From contig DATCLS010000101.1 in NCBI GenBank assembly GCA_036563805.1, forward strand, positions 1 to 50,195: a DNA stretch of 50,195 nt, in the 5' to 3' direction. The translations under genes were made by a program, and so were the position numbers. The DNA is from DATCLS01 sp036563805 (lineage in GTDB: Bacteria > Actinomycetota > Acidimicrobiia > Acidimicrobiales > VFJN01). Positions 29,990 to 37,355 of this stretch are shown piece after piece (positions within the stretch are counted from its first letter, which is position 1; every line of letters begins with the position of its first letter). The notes under the pieces are model-generated. The model saw only the letters and a list, made by a program, of their open reading frames with translations. It was not told where the DNA came from and did not search any database.

Positions 29990-30178
29990 CCGTCGTGCCT
30001 ACAAGTGTGAAGGTCGCGCGCGGGCCGCCGATAGTGCGTCGTGCGGTCGGTTACGTGCCGTTGGCCGGACACGCGTCGGCCGTTCTCGGGCCATTGCGCG
30101 TCGTCCCGGGGTGTGGCACTGGTCACGTGGGAATCGTTCACCTACGGTGACGAAAGGTGTTCACGAGAGGTGGTGGGC

Positions 30179-31552
30179 ATGCCTGACGTACGACCCACCC
30201 TGCTCGCCGTTCTCGTCGCCAACGACGAACGGACGCAGGAGGAGATCGTCGAGGGCTTCGAGCGCTGGGCGCGGGAGCATGGCGAGGACGCGACCCTCAG
30301 CCTCCGCACGTTGCGGCGGTGGATGATCGGCGACGTCCGCACCAAACCCCGGCCCGCGCAACGCCGCGTCGCGCGTGCCTACTGGGGCTACTCCATGGAG
30401 GAGCTCCTGTCCCCGCCTCGTGAGGGGGCGCCGGCGTCATCGGGGGCGTCCGGGTCGGACGGGCCCGACCGGGCGGACGACGGCGAGCGTTCCACGGCCA
30501 TCGAGCCGGTCGCGCCGGGTGGGGGATCGGCTCTCGAAAGGCAGGTGACCATGTCGACGCGGCGCGCCACCCGGTTCACGTCGTACGCGGAGAGCCGCAA
30601 TGTCGGCCCCGAGGCGCTGGCCACGCTGGCGGAGGAGATCGGCGGGCTCGCCGCCGACTACGTCCGTGAGCCGGTCACCAAGGTCCTCGGCGACCTCATC
30701 GAGGCGCAGGAGACCGTGTTCAGCCTGCTCGAGGCCCAGCAGCGGCCGCAGGAGGCCCGCGACCTCTACATGCTGGCGAGCGTCGTCTCCGGCCTCATCG
30801 CCAAGGCCAGCCACGACCTGCGCCGGCCCCACGACGCCATGGCGCACGCCCGCACGATGTTCGTGTGCGCCGACAACGCCGACCACCTCAGCCTCCGGGC
30901 GTGGGCGCGGGGCCTGCAGAGCCTGATCGCCTACTGGGCCGGGCGCATCGAGGACGCGGTGCGCTACGCCGAGGCCGGCGCCATGTTCACCGGCGAGCTC
31001 CGCGGCTCGGTCACGGCCTGGCTGCCGGCGCTCGAGGCCCGGGCGTGGGCCCAGCTGGGCCACACCGCCGAGGCCCGGGCCGCGGTCGAGCGGGCCCGCA
31101 ACCGGCGCGACACGATCATCGCCGACGAGCTCGACCGCATGGGCGGGCTCATGGCGTTCCCCCTGGCCAAGCAGCACTACTACGCGGCCGGCGCCTACGT
31201 GTACCTGGGCGAGCCCGACGCCGACGACGCCGCCGAGTCCGAAGCCACCGCCGCCCTCGACCTCTACGGCGACCCCGAGTCGCCCGAGTGGTCGTTCAGC
31301 GACGAGGCGGGGGCGCGGGCCGAGCTGGCGCTGGCCCGGGTCCACCGCTCCGAGCTGGACGGCGCCCGGGAGGCGCTCGAGCCGGTGTTCGCGCTGGAGC
31401 CCGAGCGGCGCATCGGCGGCATCGTGGCCAGCGCCGACCGGGTCCACCAGGCGCTGCGGGACTCCCGCTTCGCCCAGGCCGCGGCGGCCAAGGACCTGCG
31501 CGAGGAGATCGAGTCGTTCTGCCAGGTGTCGGCCGCCCGGCTGGCCGTGTGA
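30179..31552 (+). CDS. XRE-like regulator with tetratricopeptide-type repeats
   Basis: A 457-residue protein. The N-terminal ~75 residues look like a diverged helix-turn-helix (TQEEIVEGFERWAREHG ... TLSLRTLRRWMIGDV ... AQRRVARAYWGYSMEELL). A Gly/Ser/Pro linker follows, then ~330 residues of alpha-helical repeats (MLASVVSGLIAKASHDL, AHARTMFVCADNADHL, AEARAAVERARNRRD) ending near residue 457. This resembles the NsdA-type developmental regulators of Streptomyces in layout, which is inference. ATG 30179 is chosen for GAGAGGTGG upstream and homology starting at LLAVLVANDERTQEE. Divergent from the HATPase gene. Confidence 0.75.
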   Translation: MPDVRPTLLAVLVANDERTQEEIVEGFERWAREHGEDATLSLRTLRRWMIGDVRTKPRPAQRRVARAYWGYSMEELLSPPREGAPASSGASGSDGPDRADDGERSTAIEPVAPGGGSALERQVTMSTRRATRFTSYAESRNVGPEALATLAEEIGGLAADYVREPVTKVLGDLIEAQETVFSLLEAQQRPQEARDLYMLASVVSGLIAKASHDLRRPHDAMAHARTMFVCADNADHLSLRAWARGLQSLIAYWAGRIEDAVRYAEAGAMFTGELRGSVTAWLPALEARAWAQLGHTAEARAAVERARNRRDTIIADELDRMGGLMAFPLAKQHYYAAGAYVYLGEPDADDAAESEATAALDLYGDPESPEWSFSDEAGARAELALARVHRSELDGAREALEPVFALEPERRIGGIVASADRVHQALRDSRFAQAAAAKDLREEIESFCQVSAARLAV

Positions 31553-31585
31553 GCCTCGTGACGCCGTGACGGGAGGCGCCCGCCG

Positions 31586-31591
31586 TATCGT
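31586..31591 (+). promoter_or_regulatory. -10 hexamer of leaderless GNAT gene
   Basis: TATCGT lies 6 nt before the ATG at 31598. Confidence 0.45.
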
Positions 31592-31597
31592 CCCGCC

Positions 31598-32188
31598 ATG
31601 TACCCGGTGACCATCGCGGGGCCACGCGTCATCCTCCGGGAGTTCGAGCCCGACGACCTCGACCCGTCGATGGCGGTCGTCGGTGACGACGCGGTGACGC
31701 GCACGCTCAGCTTCGACAGCCGGACGCGCGACGAGCAGGCGGCGCGGCTGGCCGACGACATCGCCCGGGCCCGAAGCGAGCCCCGCAGCGACTACTACCT
31801 GGCCATCGTCGCCCGGGAGGGCGACGCGCCCGAGGCCCCGGCGGAGGCCGGCACCCCGGCGGGCGGCCCGCTCATCGGCTTCGTCCGGCTCGGGCTGCTG
31901 GCCCACCGGGCCGGCGAGCTGGGCTACGCGCTGCGCCGCGATCGGTGGGGCCAGGGCTACGCCCACGAGGCCGCCCGGCTCATGCTCGACTTCACGTTCA
32001 CCACGGTCGGCCTGCACCGGGTGCAGGCGGCGTGCGGCCCGGACAACGAGCGGTCGCGGGCGCTGCTCGAGCGGATCGGGTTCCGGTGCGAAGGCCGAAT
32101 CCGCGACCACGTGTTCACGAACGGCGCCTGGCGGGACTCCCTGCTCTACTCGCTGCTGGAGCACGAGTGGCGCGGGTGGAAAGCATGA
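31598..32188 (+). CDS. GNAT-family N-acetyltransferase (RimJ/RimL type)
   Basis: A 196-residue acetyltransferase: VILREFEPDDLD opening strand, ELGYALRRDRWGQGYAHEAARLMLDF acetyl-CoA pyrophosphate loop, VQAACGPDNERSRALLERIGFRCEG, and a final strand DSLLYSLLEHEW. This group acetylates alpha-amino groups of ribosomal proteins or small amines. The target here is unknown. A hydrophilic Ala/Pro/Glu-rich insert (GDAPEAPAEAGTPAGG) sits mid-protein. Leaderless start at ATG 31598. Its stop lies inside the large inverted repeat at 32182-32217. Confidence 0.86.
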   Translation: MYPVTIAGPRVILREFEPDDLDPSMAVVGDDAVTRTLSFDSRTRDEQAARLADDIARARSEPRSDYYLAIVAREGDAPEAPAEAGTPAGGPLIGFVRLGLLAHRAGELGYALRRDRWGQGYAHEAARLMLDFTFTTVGLHRVQAACGPDNERSRALLERIGFRCEGRIRDHVFTNGAWRDSLLYSLLEHEWRGWKA

Positions 32189-32217
32189 CACGCAACCGAT
32201 AGGTTGCGTGTCATGCT
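32182..32217. promoter_or_regulatory. 36-bp inverted repeat over the start of the F420 oxidoreductase gene
   Basis: Two perfect 16-bp arms, AGCATGACACGCAACC (32182-32197) and GGTTGCGTGTCATGCT (32202-32217), flank a 4-bp GATA centre. The element covers the stop of the GNAT gene, the -10 TAGGTT (32200-32205) and the ATG (32213) of the next gene. Position over -10 and start argues for an operator. The GCAACC-N4-GGTTGC core resembles ArsR-type operators, but this is only a recollection. Confidence 0.65.
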
Positions 32218-33112
32218 CAGCTTCGGCGTCGCGGGGGCAGGCCTCCCGCCCGACGGGTCGGCCTGGCGGGACGCGGCCCGCCGCTTCGAGGCCGCCGGTT
32301 TCACCACGTTGTGGATGGCCGACCACGTCGGCCTGCCCGACCCGTTCGCCCCGCTGGTGGCGGCGGCCACCGTCACCGAGCGCCTGCGGGTCGGCACCTA
32401 CGTGCTCAACGTCGGCCTCTGGAACCCGCTTCTGCTGGCCCGCACCGCGGCCACCGTCGACGGGCTGAGCGGCGGGCGGCTGGTGCTGGGCCTTGGCGCC
32501 GGGCACAACGCCGCCGAGTTCGTGCAGGCCGGCCTCCGCTACCCGCCGGCCGGCGAACGGGTGTCCCGGCTGGAGGCCGTCGTCGAGGTCCTGCCCCGCC
32601 TGCTGGCCGGCGAGACCGTCGACGACGACCGGCTTGGCCTCGCCGGGGCGGCCACGGGCCTGCCGCCGGCCCGGCCTCCGCTGCTGGTGGGCGGGAACGG
32701 CGACCGGGTGCTCGACCTGGCCGGGCGGCGGGCCGACGCGGTCGGGCTGGTGGGGTTCACGTCGGGCACCACCGCGGTCCACACCGACCTGTCGCACTGG
32801 GGCTGGGACGGGCTCGTCGACCGGCTCGGGCGGGCCCGGGCGGCCGCCAGTGGCCGGCCGCTGGCGGCCGACGTCCTGGTCCAGCGGGTGGCGGTGACCG
32901 ACGACCCGCGGGCCGCGGTGGCCGACCTCCTCGAGCGCGGCCTGGCGGACGACCTGCTCGACAGCCCGTTCCTGCTGGTCGGCACCGAGGACGAGCTGGT
33001 CGCCCGGTTGCGGCAGCTGGAGGACGCCGGCGTGGACGGCGTGACCGTGCTCGGCGGCCAGGTCGAGGCGTTCGTCCCGGTCATGACCCGCTATCGGGCG
33101 GAGCGCGGGTGA
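32213..33112 (+). CDS. LLM-class F420-dependent oxidoreductase
   Basis: A 299-residue TIM-barrel protein of the luciferase-like family: ARRFEAAGFTTLWMADHVGLPDPFAPLVAAATVTERLRVGTYVLNVGLWNPLLLA (read over several strands), GRLVLGLGAGHNAAEF, PPLLVGGNGDRVLDLAGRRADAVGL. Actinobacterial proteins of this shape (the MSMEG_2516-like group) use F420H2. Substrate unknown. ATG 32213 is preferred because TAGGTT lies 7 nt upstream (leaderless) and the fold begins at once; an upstream TTG (32204) is in frame. The start is covered by a 36-bp palindrome. Confidence 0.87.
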   Translation: MLSFGVAGAGLPPDGSAWRDAARRFEAAGFTTLWMADHVGLPDPFAPLVAAATVTERLRVGTYVLNVGLWNPLLLARTAATVDGLSGGRLVLGLGAGHNAAEFVQAGLRYPPAGERVSRLEAVVEVLPRLLAGETVDDDRLGLAGAATGLPPARPPLLVGGNGDRVLDLAGRRADAVGLVGFTSGTTAVHTDLSHWGWDGLVDRLGRARAAASGRPLAADVLVQRVAVTDDPRAAVADLLERGLADDLLDSPFLLVGTEDELVARLRQLEDAGVDGVTVLGGQVEAFVPVMTRYRAERG

Positions 33113-33122
33113 CAGGCGACCC

Positions 33123-33153
33123 TTGACTTAGAGCGCGCTCGAAGACCTACGGT
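33123..33153 (+). promoter_or_regulatory. MerR-type promoter with 19-bp spacer
   Basis: TTGACT (33123-33128), a 19-bp spacer, and TACGGT (33148-33153), 6 nt before the GTG at 33160. The long spacer is the hallmark of promoters that MerR regulators activate by untwisting DNA. The spacer holds an 18-bp palindrome. Confidence 0.7.
33127..33144. promoter_or_regulatory. MerR-family operator
   Basis: CTTAGAGCGCGCTCGAAG is symmetrical at 16 of 18 positions and centred in the -35/-10 spacer of the MerR gene. This is the standard position for a MerR dimer acting on its own promoter. Confidence 0.7.
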
Positions 33154-33159
33154 CGTCCC

Positions 33160-33639
33160 GTGACCGTCGCGGAAGCACCGACCACCCTCCCCGAGGCCCC
33201 GGAGGTCTCGACCCCCGCCCCGGCCGCCACGCCGGTGCCGACCGGTGCCCCGGCCGCCGAGGCCGTCGGCGCCGAGCCCGTGACCCTCGGCATCGCCGAG
33301 GCGGCGGCCAAGTGCGGCGTGACCGCCCACACGCTGCGGTACTACGAGCGCATCGGCCTGCTGTCCGTCCCCCGCGACGCCGCCGGGCGGCGGGTGTACA
33401 CCGAGACCGAGCTGGCCCGGGTGCTGTTCATCACCCGCCTGCGGCTGACCGCCATGCCCATCCGGCAGATCCAGGCGTACTTCCGACTCGTCGAGCAGGG
33501 TCCGGGCACCGAGCCCGAGCGGCTGGCGCTGCTCGAGCGCCACCGCGACGAGGTCAAGGCCCGCATGCGCGAGCTGCAGTCGGCCCTCGACGCCATCGAG
33601 CACAAGATCGCCATCTACGGCGGCAGCTGCTCGCCCTGA
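33160..33639 (+). CDS. MerR-family transcriptional regulator
   Basis: A 159-residue regulator. After a ~40-residue Ala/Pro/Thr-rich N-terminal extension comes the winged HTH: LGIAEAAAKCGVTAHTLRYYERIGLLSVPRDAAGRRVYTETELARVLFI, shown in pieces as GVTAHTLRYYERIGLL and GRRVYTETEL. The dimerisation helix follows (RLALLERHRDEVKARMRELQSALDAIE). It has C-terminal YGGSCSP with a single Cys and no clear metal site, fitting the organic-ligand or aldehyde-responsive AdhR/NmlR-like branch. It is probably autoregulated through the palindrome in its 19-bp promoter spacer. The aldo-keto reductase gene starts 84 bp downstream and is the likely target. Confidence 0.87.
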   Translation: MTVAEAPTTLPEAPEVSTPAPAATPVPTGAPAAEAVGAEPVTLGIAEAAAKCGVTAHTLRYYERIGLLSVPRDAAGRRVYTETELARVLFITRLRLTAMPIRQIQAYFRLVEQGPGTEPERLALLERHRDEVKARMRELQSALDAIEHKIAIYGGSCSP

Positions 33640-33723
33640 TCCCCGCGCCGCTCCCGGCGCCCGTCTGTCACTCCCCGTACTCCCCCCACTCCCCCCCGTC
33701 CCCTTCGAGCCTGGAGGATCCAC

Positions 33724-34725
33724 ATGACCGTCCCCACGCGCGCCCTCGGGCGCTCCGGCCTCACCGTCTCCGCCCAGGGCCTCGGCTGCATGGGCATGAG
33801 CTGGGCCTACGGCTCGGCCACCGACCAGGACGAGGCCGAGTCGATCGCCACGATCCACCGCGCCATCGAGCTGGGCGTCACGTTCCTCGACACCGCCGAC
33901 GTCTACGGCATGGGCGAGAACGAGAAGCTCGTGGGTCGGGCCATCGCCGACCGGCGCGACCAGGTCGTGCTGGCCACCAAGTTCGGCATCGTCCTCGACC
34001 CGACCAACCCCAACGTCCGAACCTTCAACGGCCGGCCCGAGTACGTCCACCAGGCCTGCGACGCCTCGCTCGCCCGGCTCGGCGTCGACCACATCGACCT
34101 CTACTACCAGCACCGGGCCGACGCCGAGGTCCCGATCGAGGAGACGGTGGGCGCCATGGCCGAGCTGGTCGAGGCCGGCAAGGTCCGCTACCTGGGCCTG
34201 TCCGAGGCGTCGGCCGACACGATCCGGCGGGCCGCCGCCGTCCACCCGATCGCCGCCCTCCAGAGCGAGTGGTCGCTGTTCAGCCGCGACCTCGAGGGCG
34301 AGATCCTCGACACCTGCCGGGAGCTCGGCATCGGCATCGTGCCCTACAGCCCGCTGGGGCGGGGCCTGCTCACCGGGGCGGTGGCCAGCCTCGACGAGCT
34401 GGACGCCGCCGACTTCCGCCGCACCCAGCCCCGGTTCCAGGGAGACAACCTCGAGCGCAACCTCGAGCTGGTGGGGGTGATCCGCGAGATCGCCGCCGAG
34501 AAGGGGGCGACCCCGGGCCAGGTGGCGCTCGCCTGGGTCCAGGCCCAGGGCGACGACGTCGCGCCCATCCCCGGCACCAAGCGGCGCCGCTACCTCGAGG
34601 AGAACGTGGCCGCGCTCGACGTCGAGCTCACGCCCGAGGACCGCAGCCGGCTCGACGCCCTGACCCCGGCCGGCGACCGCTACCCCGACATGAGCCTCGT
34701 GCAGCGGGACACGAAGCCGCTCTGA
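33724..34725 (+). CDS. aldo-keto reductase
   Basis: A 333-residue TIM-barrel NADPH oxidoreductase of the AKR13-like (YakC/PLR) type. The catalytic tetrad is visible: Asp and Tyr in FLDTADVYGMGENE, Lys in VVLATKFG, and His in IDLYYQHRAD. The NADPH-binding end is AWVQAQGDDVAPIPGTKRRRYLEEN. The N-terminal RALGRSGLTVSAQGLGCMGMS is typical. ATG 33724 has GGAGGATCC upstream. Preceded by a MerR gene with a MerR promoter. Such pairs usually detoxify reactive aldehydes; the exact substrate is unknown. A 16-bp hairpin lies 64 bp downstream. Confidence 0.9.
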   Translation: MTVPTRALGRSGLTVSAQGLGCMGMSWAYGSATDQDEAESIATIHRAIELGVTFLDTADVYGMGENEKLVGRAIADRRDQVVLATKFGIVLDPTNPNVRTFNGRPEYVHQACDASLARLGVDHIDLYYQHRADAEVPIEETVGAMAELVEAGKVRYLGLSEASADTIRRAAAVHPIAALQSEWSLFSRDLEGEILDTCRELGIGIVPYSPLGRGLLTGAVASLDELDAADFRRTQPRFQGDNLERNLELVGVIREIAAEKGATPGQVALAWVQAQGDDVAPIPGTKRRRYLEENVAALDVELTPEDRSRLDALTPAGDRYPDMSLVQRDTKPL

Positions 34726-34788
34726 CCCGGGGCTCCGGACCCGCCTCCCGGTCCGCGGCCCCGGCCGATCCGGTCGACCCGCAGCCGA

Positions 34789-34830
34789 CCGGCGGGCGGG
34801 CGGCTCGCCCCCAGGCCGCCCGCCCGCCGG
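34789..34830. terminator. hairpin terminator after the aldo-keto reductase gene
   Basis: A perfect 16-bp GC stem (CCGGCGGGCGGGCGGC / GCCGCCCGCCCGCCGG) with a 10-nt loop in the 187-bp gap before the next gene. No U-tract. Confidence 0.75.
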
Positions 34831-34900
34831 CCCACCGCTCGCCGGCTCGGCGCCCTGCCCGCCGCCGTTTACTCGCCTGACGGTGGCGGCGGGCCCCTCC

Positions 34901-34906
34901 TAGCCT
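34901..34906 (+). promoter_or_regulatory. -10 hexamer of leaderless PNPOx-like gene
   Basis: TAGCCT lies 6 nt before the ATG at 34913. Confidence 0.5.
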
Positions 34907-34912
34907 CCGGGC

Positions 34913-35584
34913 ATGCCCGCCTCCGTGCCCCCGGGGCCGTCGCCCCGCTCCACTGTCCGGCGGCTGCCCGAGCGGGCGGCGTACGACCGCGCCACCGTGC
35001 ACGCCATCCTCGACGAGGGCCTGGTCGCCCACGTCGGCATCGCCACCGACGACGGGCCGGTCGTCATCCCCATGGCGTACGCCCGCGACGGCGACCGGGT
35101 GCTGATCCACGGCTCGCCGGCCAGCCGGCTGCTGCGGAGCGCCCGGGGCGCCGACGTGTGCCTGACCGTCACGCTCCTCGACGGCCTGGTGCTGGCCCGC
35201 TCGGCGTTCCACCACTCGCTCAACTACCGGTCGGTGGTAGTCCAGGGACGGGCCGAGGTGCTCGACGACCTGGAGGCCCGGCGGGCGGCGCTCGACCGGC
35301 TGGTCGAGGCGATCGTGCCCGGCCGCACCGCCGACGCCCGCCCGCCCACCGAGCGCGAGCTGCGGGCCACGACCGTGCTGGCGCTGCCGCTGGACGAGGC
35401 GTCGGTCAAGGTGCGCCGGGGCGGGCCCCGCGAGGAGGACGAGGACCTGGCCCTGCCCGTCTGGGCGGGCGTCGTCCCCCTGGCGCTGACGGCGGGGCCG
35501 CCGGTGCCCGACGACCTCCACGACCCCGGCGTCCCGCCGCCGGGCTACGTCACGGCCTACCGGCGGCCAGGCGCCCCGGCGTAG
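34913..35584 (+). CDS. pyridoxamine-phosphate-oxidase-like flavin/F420-binding protein
   Basis: A 223-residue split-barrel protein. It opens with RLPERAAYDRATVHAILDEGLVAHVGIATDDGPVVIPMAYARDGDRVLIHGS, seen as LVAHVGIATDDGPVVIPMAY and VLIHGSPASRLLR, followed by CLTVTLLDGLVLARSAFHHSLNYRSVVVQG. It belongs to the Pyridox_ox_2 / NimA-like group of FMN- or F420-binding proteins, which act on nitro-compounds, haem or small redox substrates. True PNPOx function is unlikely because PLP-specific residues are not evident. Leaderless start. Convergent with ipdB across a small hairpin. Confidence 0.82.
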   Translation: MPASVPPGPSPRSTVRRLPERAAYDRATVHAILDEGLVAHVGIATDDGPVVIPMAYARDGDRVLIHGSPASRLLRSARGADVCLTVTLLDGLVLARSAFHHSLNYRSVVVQGRAEVLDDLEARRAALDRLVEAIVPGRTADARPPTERELRATTVLALPLDEASVKVRRGGPREEDEDLALPVWAGVVPLALTAGPPVPDDLHDPGVPPPGYVTAYRRPGAPA

Positions 35585-35609
35585 GCGGGCCTGCGCCGGC
35601 CGCCGGGCC

Positions 35610-35627
35610 CGGAGCCCCGGGGCTCCG
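35610..35627. terminator. palindromic terminator between convergent genes
   Basis: CGGAGCCCCGGGGCTCCG is a perfect 18-bp palindrome between the PNPOx-like gene and ipdB. Further GC-rich inverted sequence follows to 35670. Weak evidence for a bidirectional terminator. Confidence 0.45.
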
Positions 35628-35672
35628 CGACGCCGGCGCCGCCGCGGCCGGGGGCACCCGCGGCCCGGTCCG

Positions 35673-36449
35673 TCAGGGGTTGGGGACCTCGGCCTCCCGC
35701 AGCCCGGCGGGGTCGATGACCTCGCGGATGAGGCGCAGCTCCTCGGGCGTGGGCAGCCGCGAGGTGGGGACCTCGTCGGGGATCACCAGCTCGAAGCCGG
35801 TGGCCGCCACCACCTCGTCGACGGTCACGCCGGGGTGGACCGACCGCAGCCGCATCGAGTGGTCGGGCGTCTCGAAGTCGAACACGCCAAGGTTGGACAC
35901 GACCCGGCGGATCTCGACGAAGCGCCCGGCCTCGCCGAGCCGGGCGGCCTTGTCCCACCCGATGCCGCACACGGTGTCGACGGCCTCGACGAACACCTTG
36001 GGGCTGTGGTTGGGGACCCAGTAGCTGGTCGGGTCGTTGATCGTGTTGCCCGGCGCGCCCCGGTAGCCGAGGAGCTGGACCTTGGGCCGGGCGTAGTCGC
36101 CGATGGCGGCGATGTTCTGGTTGCCGTACTTGTCGACCTGGGTGGCGCCCATCATCACGTGGCGCCGCCCCGACCAGACCCAGTCGAACATCGACCGGTA
36201 GGGGTTCCAGTACTCGACGACCTTGCCGCCCGGCCAGTCGAACGCCTCGTCGTTGGCGATGAGCAGGGCCTCGCCGTCGGTCATGCACAGGTCGGGCTCG
36301 AACGCGGCCCGGGCCAGGCGGCCGCCGATCATCGGGATCGTGCCGATGGGGTTGCACAGCGTCTCGCCGTCCCCCCGGAAGCACTCGGCCACGGCCACCA
36401 CGCACACCTCGGCGCGGGTGACCAGGTCGGACAGGTCCGTAGAGCTCAT
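35673..36449 (-). CDS. ipdB: IpdB, beta subunit of COCHEA-CoA hydrolase
   Basis: A 258-residue protein of the class I CoA-transferase fold. IpdAB is not a transferase but hydrolyses the last steroid ring (ring C) as its CoA ester. Visible segments are GDGETLCNPIGTIPMIGGRLARA, YWNPYRSMFDWVWSGRRHVMMGATQVDKYGNQNIAAIGDY (in pieces), RGAPGNTIN, and VSNLGVFDFETPDHSMRL. The length agrees with mycobacterial IpdB (~250). ATG 36449 overlaps the TGA of ipdA (ATGA), as expected for subunits made in equal amounts. Confidence 0.88.
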   Translation of the reverse strand: MSSTDLSDLVTRAEVCVVAVAECFRGDGETLCNPIGTIPMIGGRLARAAFEPDLCMTDGEALLIANDEAFDWPGGKVVEYWNPYRSMFDWVWSGRRHVMMGATQVDKYGNQNIAAIGDYARPKVQLLGYRGAPGNTINDPTSYWVPNHSPKVFVEAVDTVCGIGWDKAARLGEAGRFVEIRRVVSNLGVFDFETPDHSMRLRSVHPGVTVDEVVAATGFELVIPDEVPTSRLPTPEELRLIREVIDPAGLREAEVPNP

Positions 36450-37333
36450 CGCCGTGCCTCCACCTTCGCCCGGTACTCCCGCTCGTCGATGTCCAGCCAC
36501 TCGGCCCGGAACGCCTCCCAGGCCTCGGGGCTCTTGGCCGCCGCCATGTAGTCCTGCTGGAACGCCTCGTCGCGCCCGTAGTCGGGCTCGCACGACGTGA
36601 AGTGCGCCCCGCCCGGGGCCTCGACCACCCCGTCGACCATCATCCGGCTGATGCGCAGGCGCTGGGCGTTGCCGCCGGCCGCATCGAGCAGCTTCTCGGT
36701 GGGCACGACGCGCTCGACCGAGATGAACCGGCCGCCGGTGGGGGCGGCCTGGAGCATGAGGTCGTCCCAGTACAGGTCGGGGCCGAGGAAGGCGGCGTTG
36801 CCCCGCTCGTCGGCCACGTTGAGGTGGCAGATGGCGGCGTCCAGCTCGAAGGCCGGGACCGCGACCAGCTCCTCGCCGTCGCCGAACGGCGAGCGGACGG
36901 TGGCGAGTCGGGGGTTGTCGCGCCACAGGTCGGAGCCGAGGCCGACCCGGGTGGGCAGGAACGGCACCCGCCAGGCCGCGGCCTGGAGGCCGAGGTGGAC
37001 CATGCCCTCGTCGAGCGGCTCGTCTTCGATGGCCCCCGCCTGGCGGGCCTTGCGGAAGTGGGGCTCGAGCAAGGCGGCGGGCGGCCGCCCCGGCTCCTGC
37101 TGGTCGAGCGCCACGAAGGCGTAGATGGCGCGGCGGACCTTGCCGGCCGCGCACAGCAGCCCGAGGTCCGGCCCGCCGTGGCTCAGGATCGTGAGGTCGG
37201 TGAGGTCGCTGCGGAGGATCTCCCGCACGATCGACATCGGCTTGCGCCGGCTGCCCCACCCGCCGATGGCGATGGTCATGCCCGAGCGCAGGCGGGCCAC
37301 GACCTCCGCTTCGGTCAGGCGCTTGTCGGTCAT
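36446..37333 (-). CDS. ipdA: IpdA, alpha subunit of COCHEA-CoA hydrolase
   Basis: A 295-residue class I CoA-transferase-like subunit. The N-terminal RSGMTIAIGGWGSRRKPMS, HGGPDLGLLCAAGKVRRA, the segments LDEGMVHLGLQAAA and PFLPTRVGLGSD, and the C-terminal RMMVDGVVEAPGGAHFTSC and PDYGRDEAFQQ match my memory of mycobacterial IpdA. With IpdB it opens steroid ring C, giving a linear CoA ester for beta-oxidation. Second gene of the echA20-ipdA-ipdB operon, 22 nt after echA20. Confidence 0.9.
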   Translation of the reverse strand: MTDKRLTEAEVVARLRSGMTIAIGGWGSRRKPMSIVREILRSDLTDLTILSHGGPDLGLLCAAGKVRRAIYAFVALDQQEPGRPPAALLEPHFRKARQAGAIEDEPLDEGMVHLGLQAAAWRVPFLPTRVGLGSDLWRDNPRLATVRSPFGDGEELVAVPAFELDAAICHLNVADERGNAAFLGPDLYWDDLMLQAAPTGGRFISVERVVPTEKLLDAAGGNAQRLRISRMMVDGVVEAPGGAHFTSCEPDYGRDEAFQQDYMAAAKSPEAWEAFRAEWLDIDEREYRAKVEARR

Positions 37334-37355
37334 CTGGCTCGATCCCTCCTGCCGC

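Noticed and set aside
34876..34890. A fifth steroid operator near CTGACGGTGGCGG upstream of the PNPOx-like gene
   Set aside because: Only one half-site is present; the right arm does not match.
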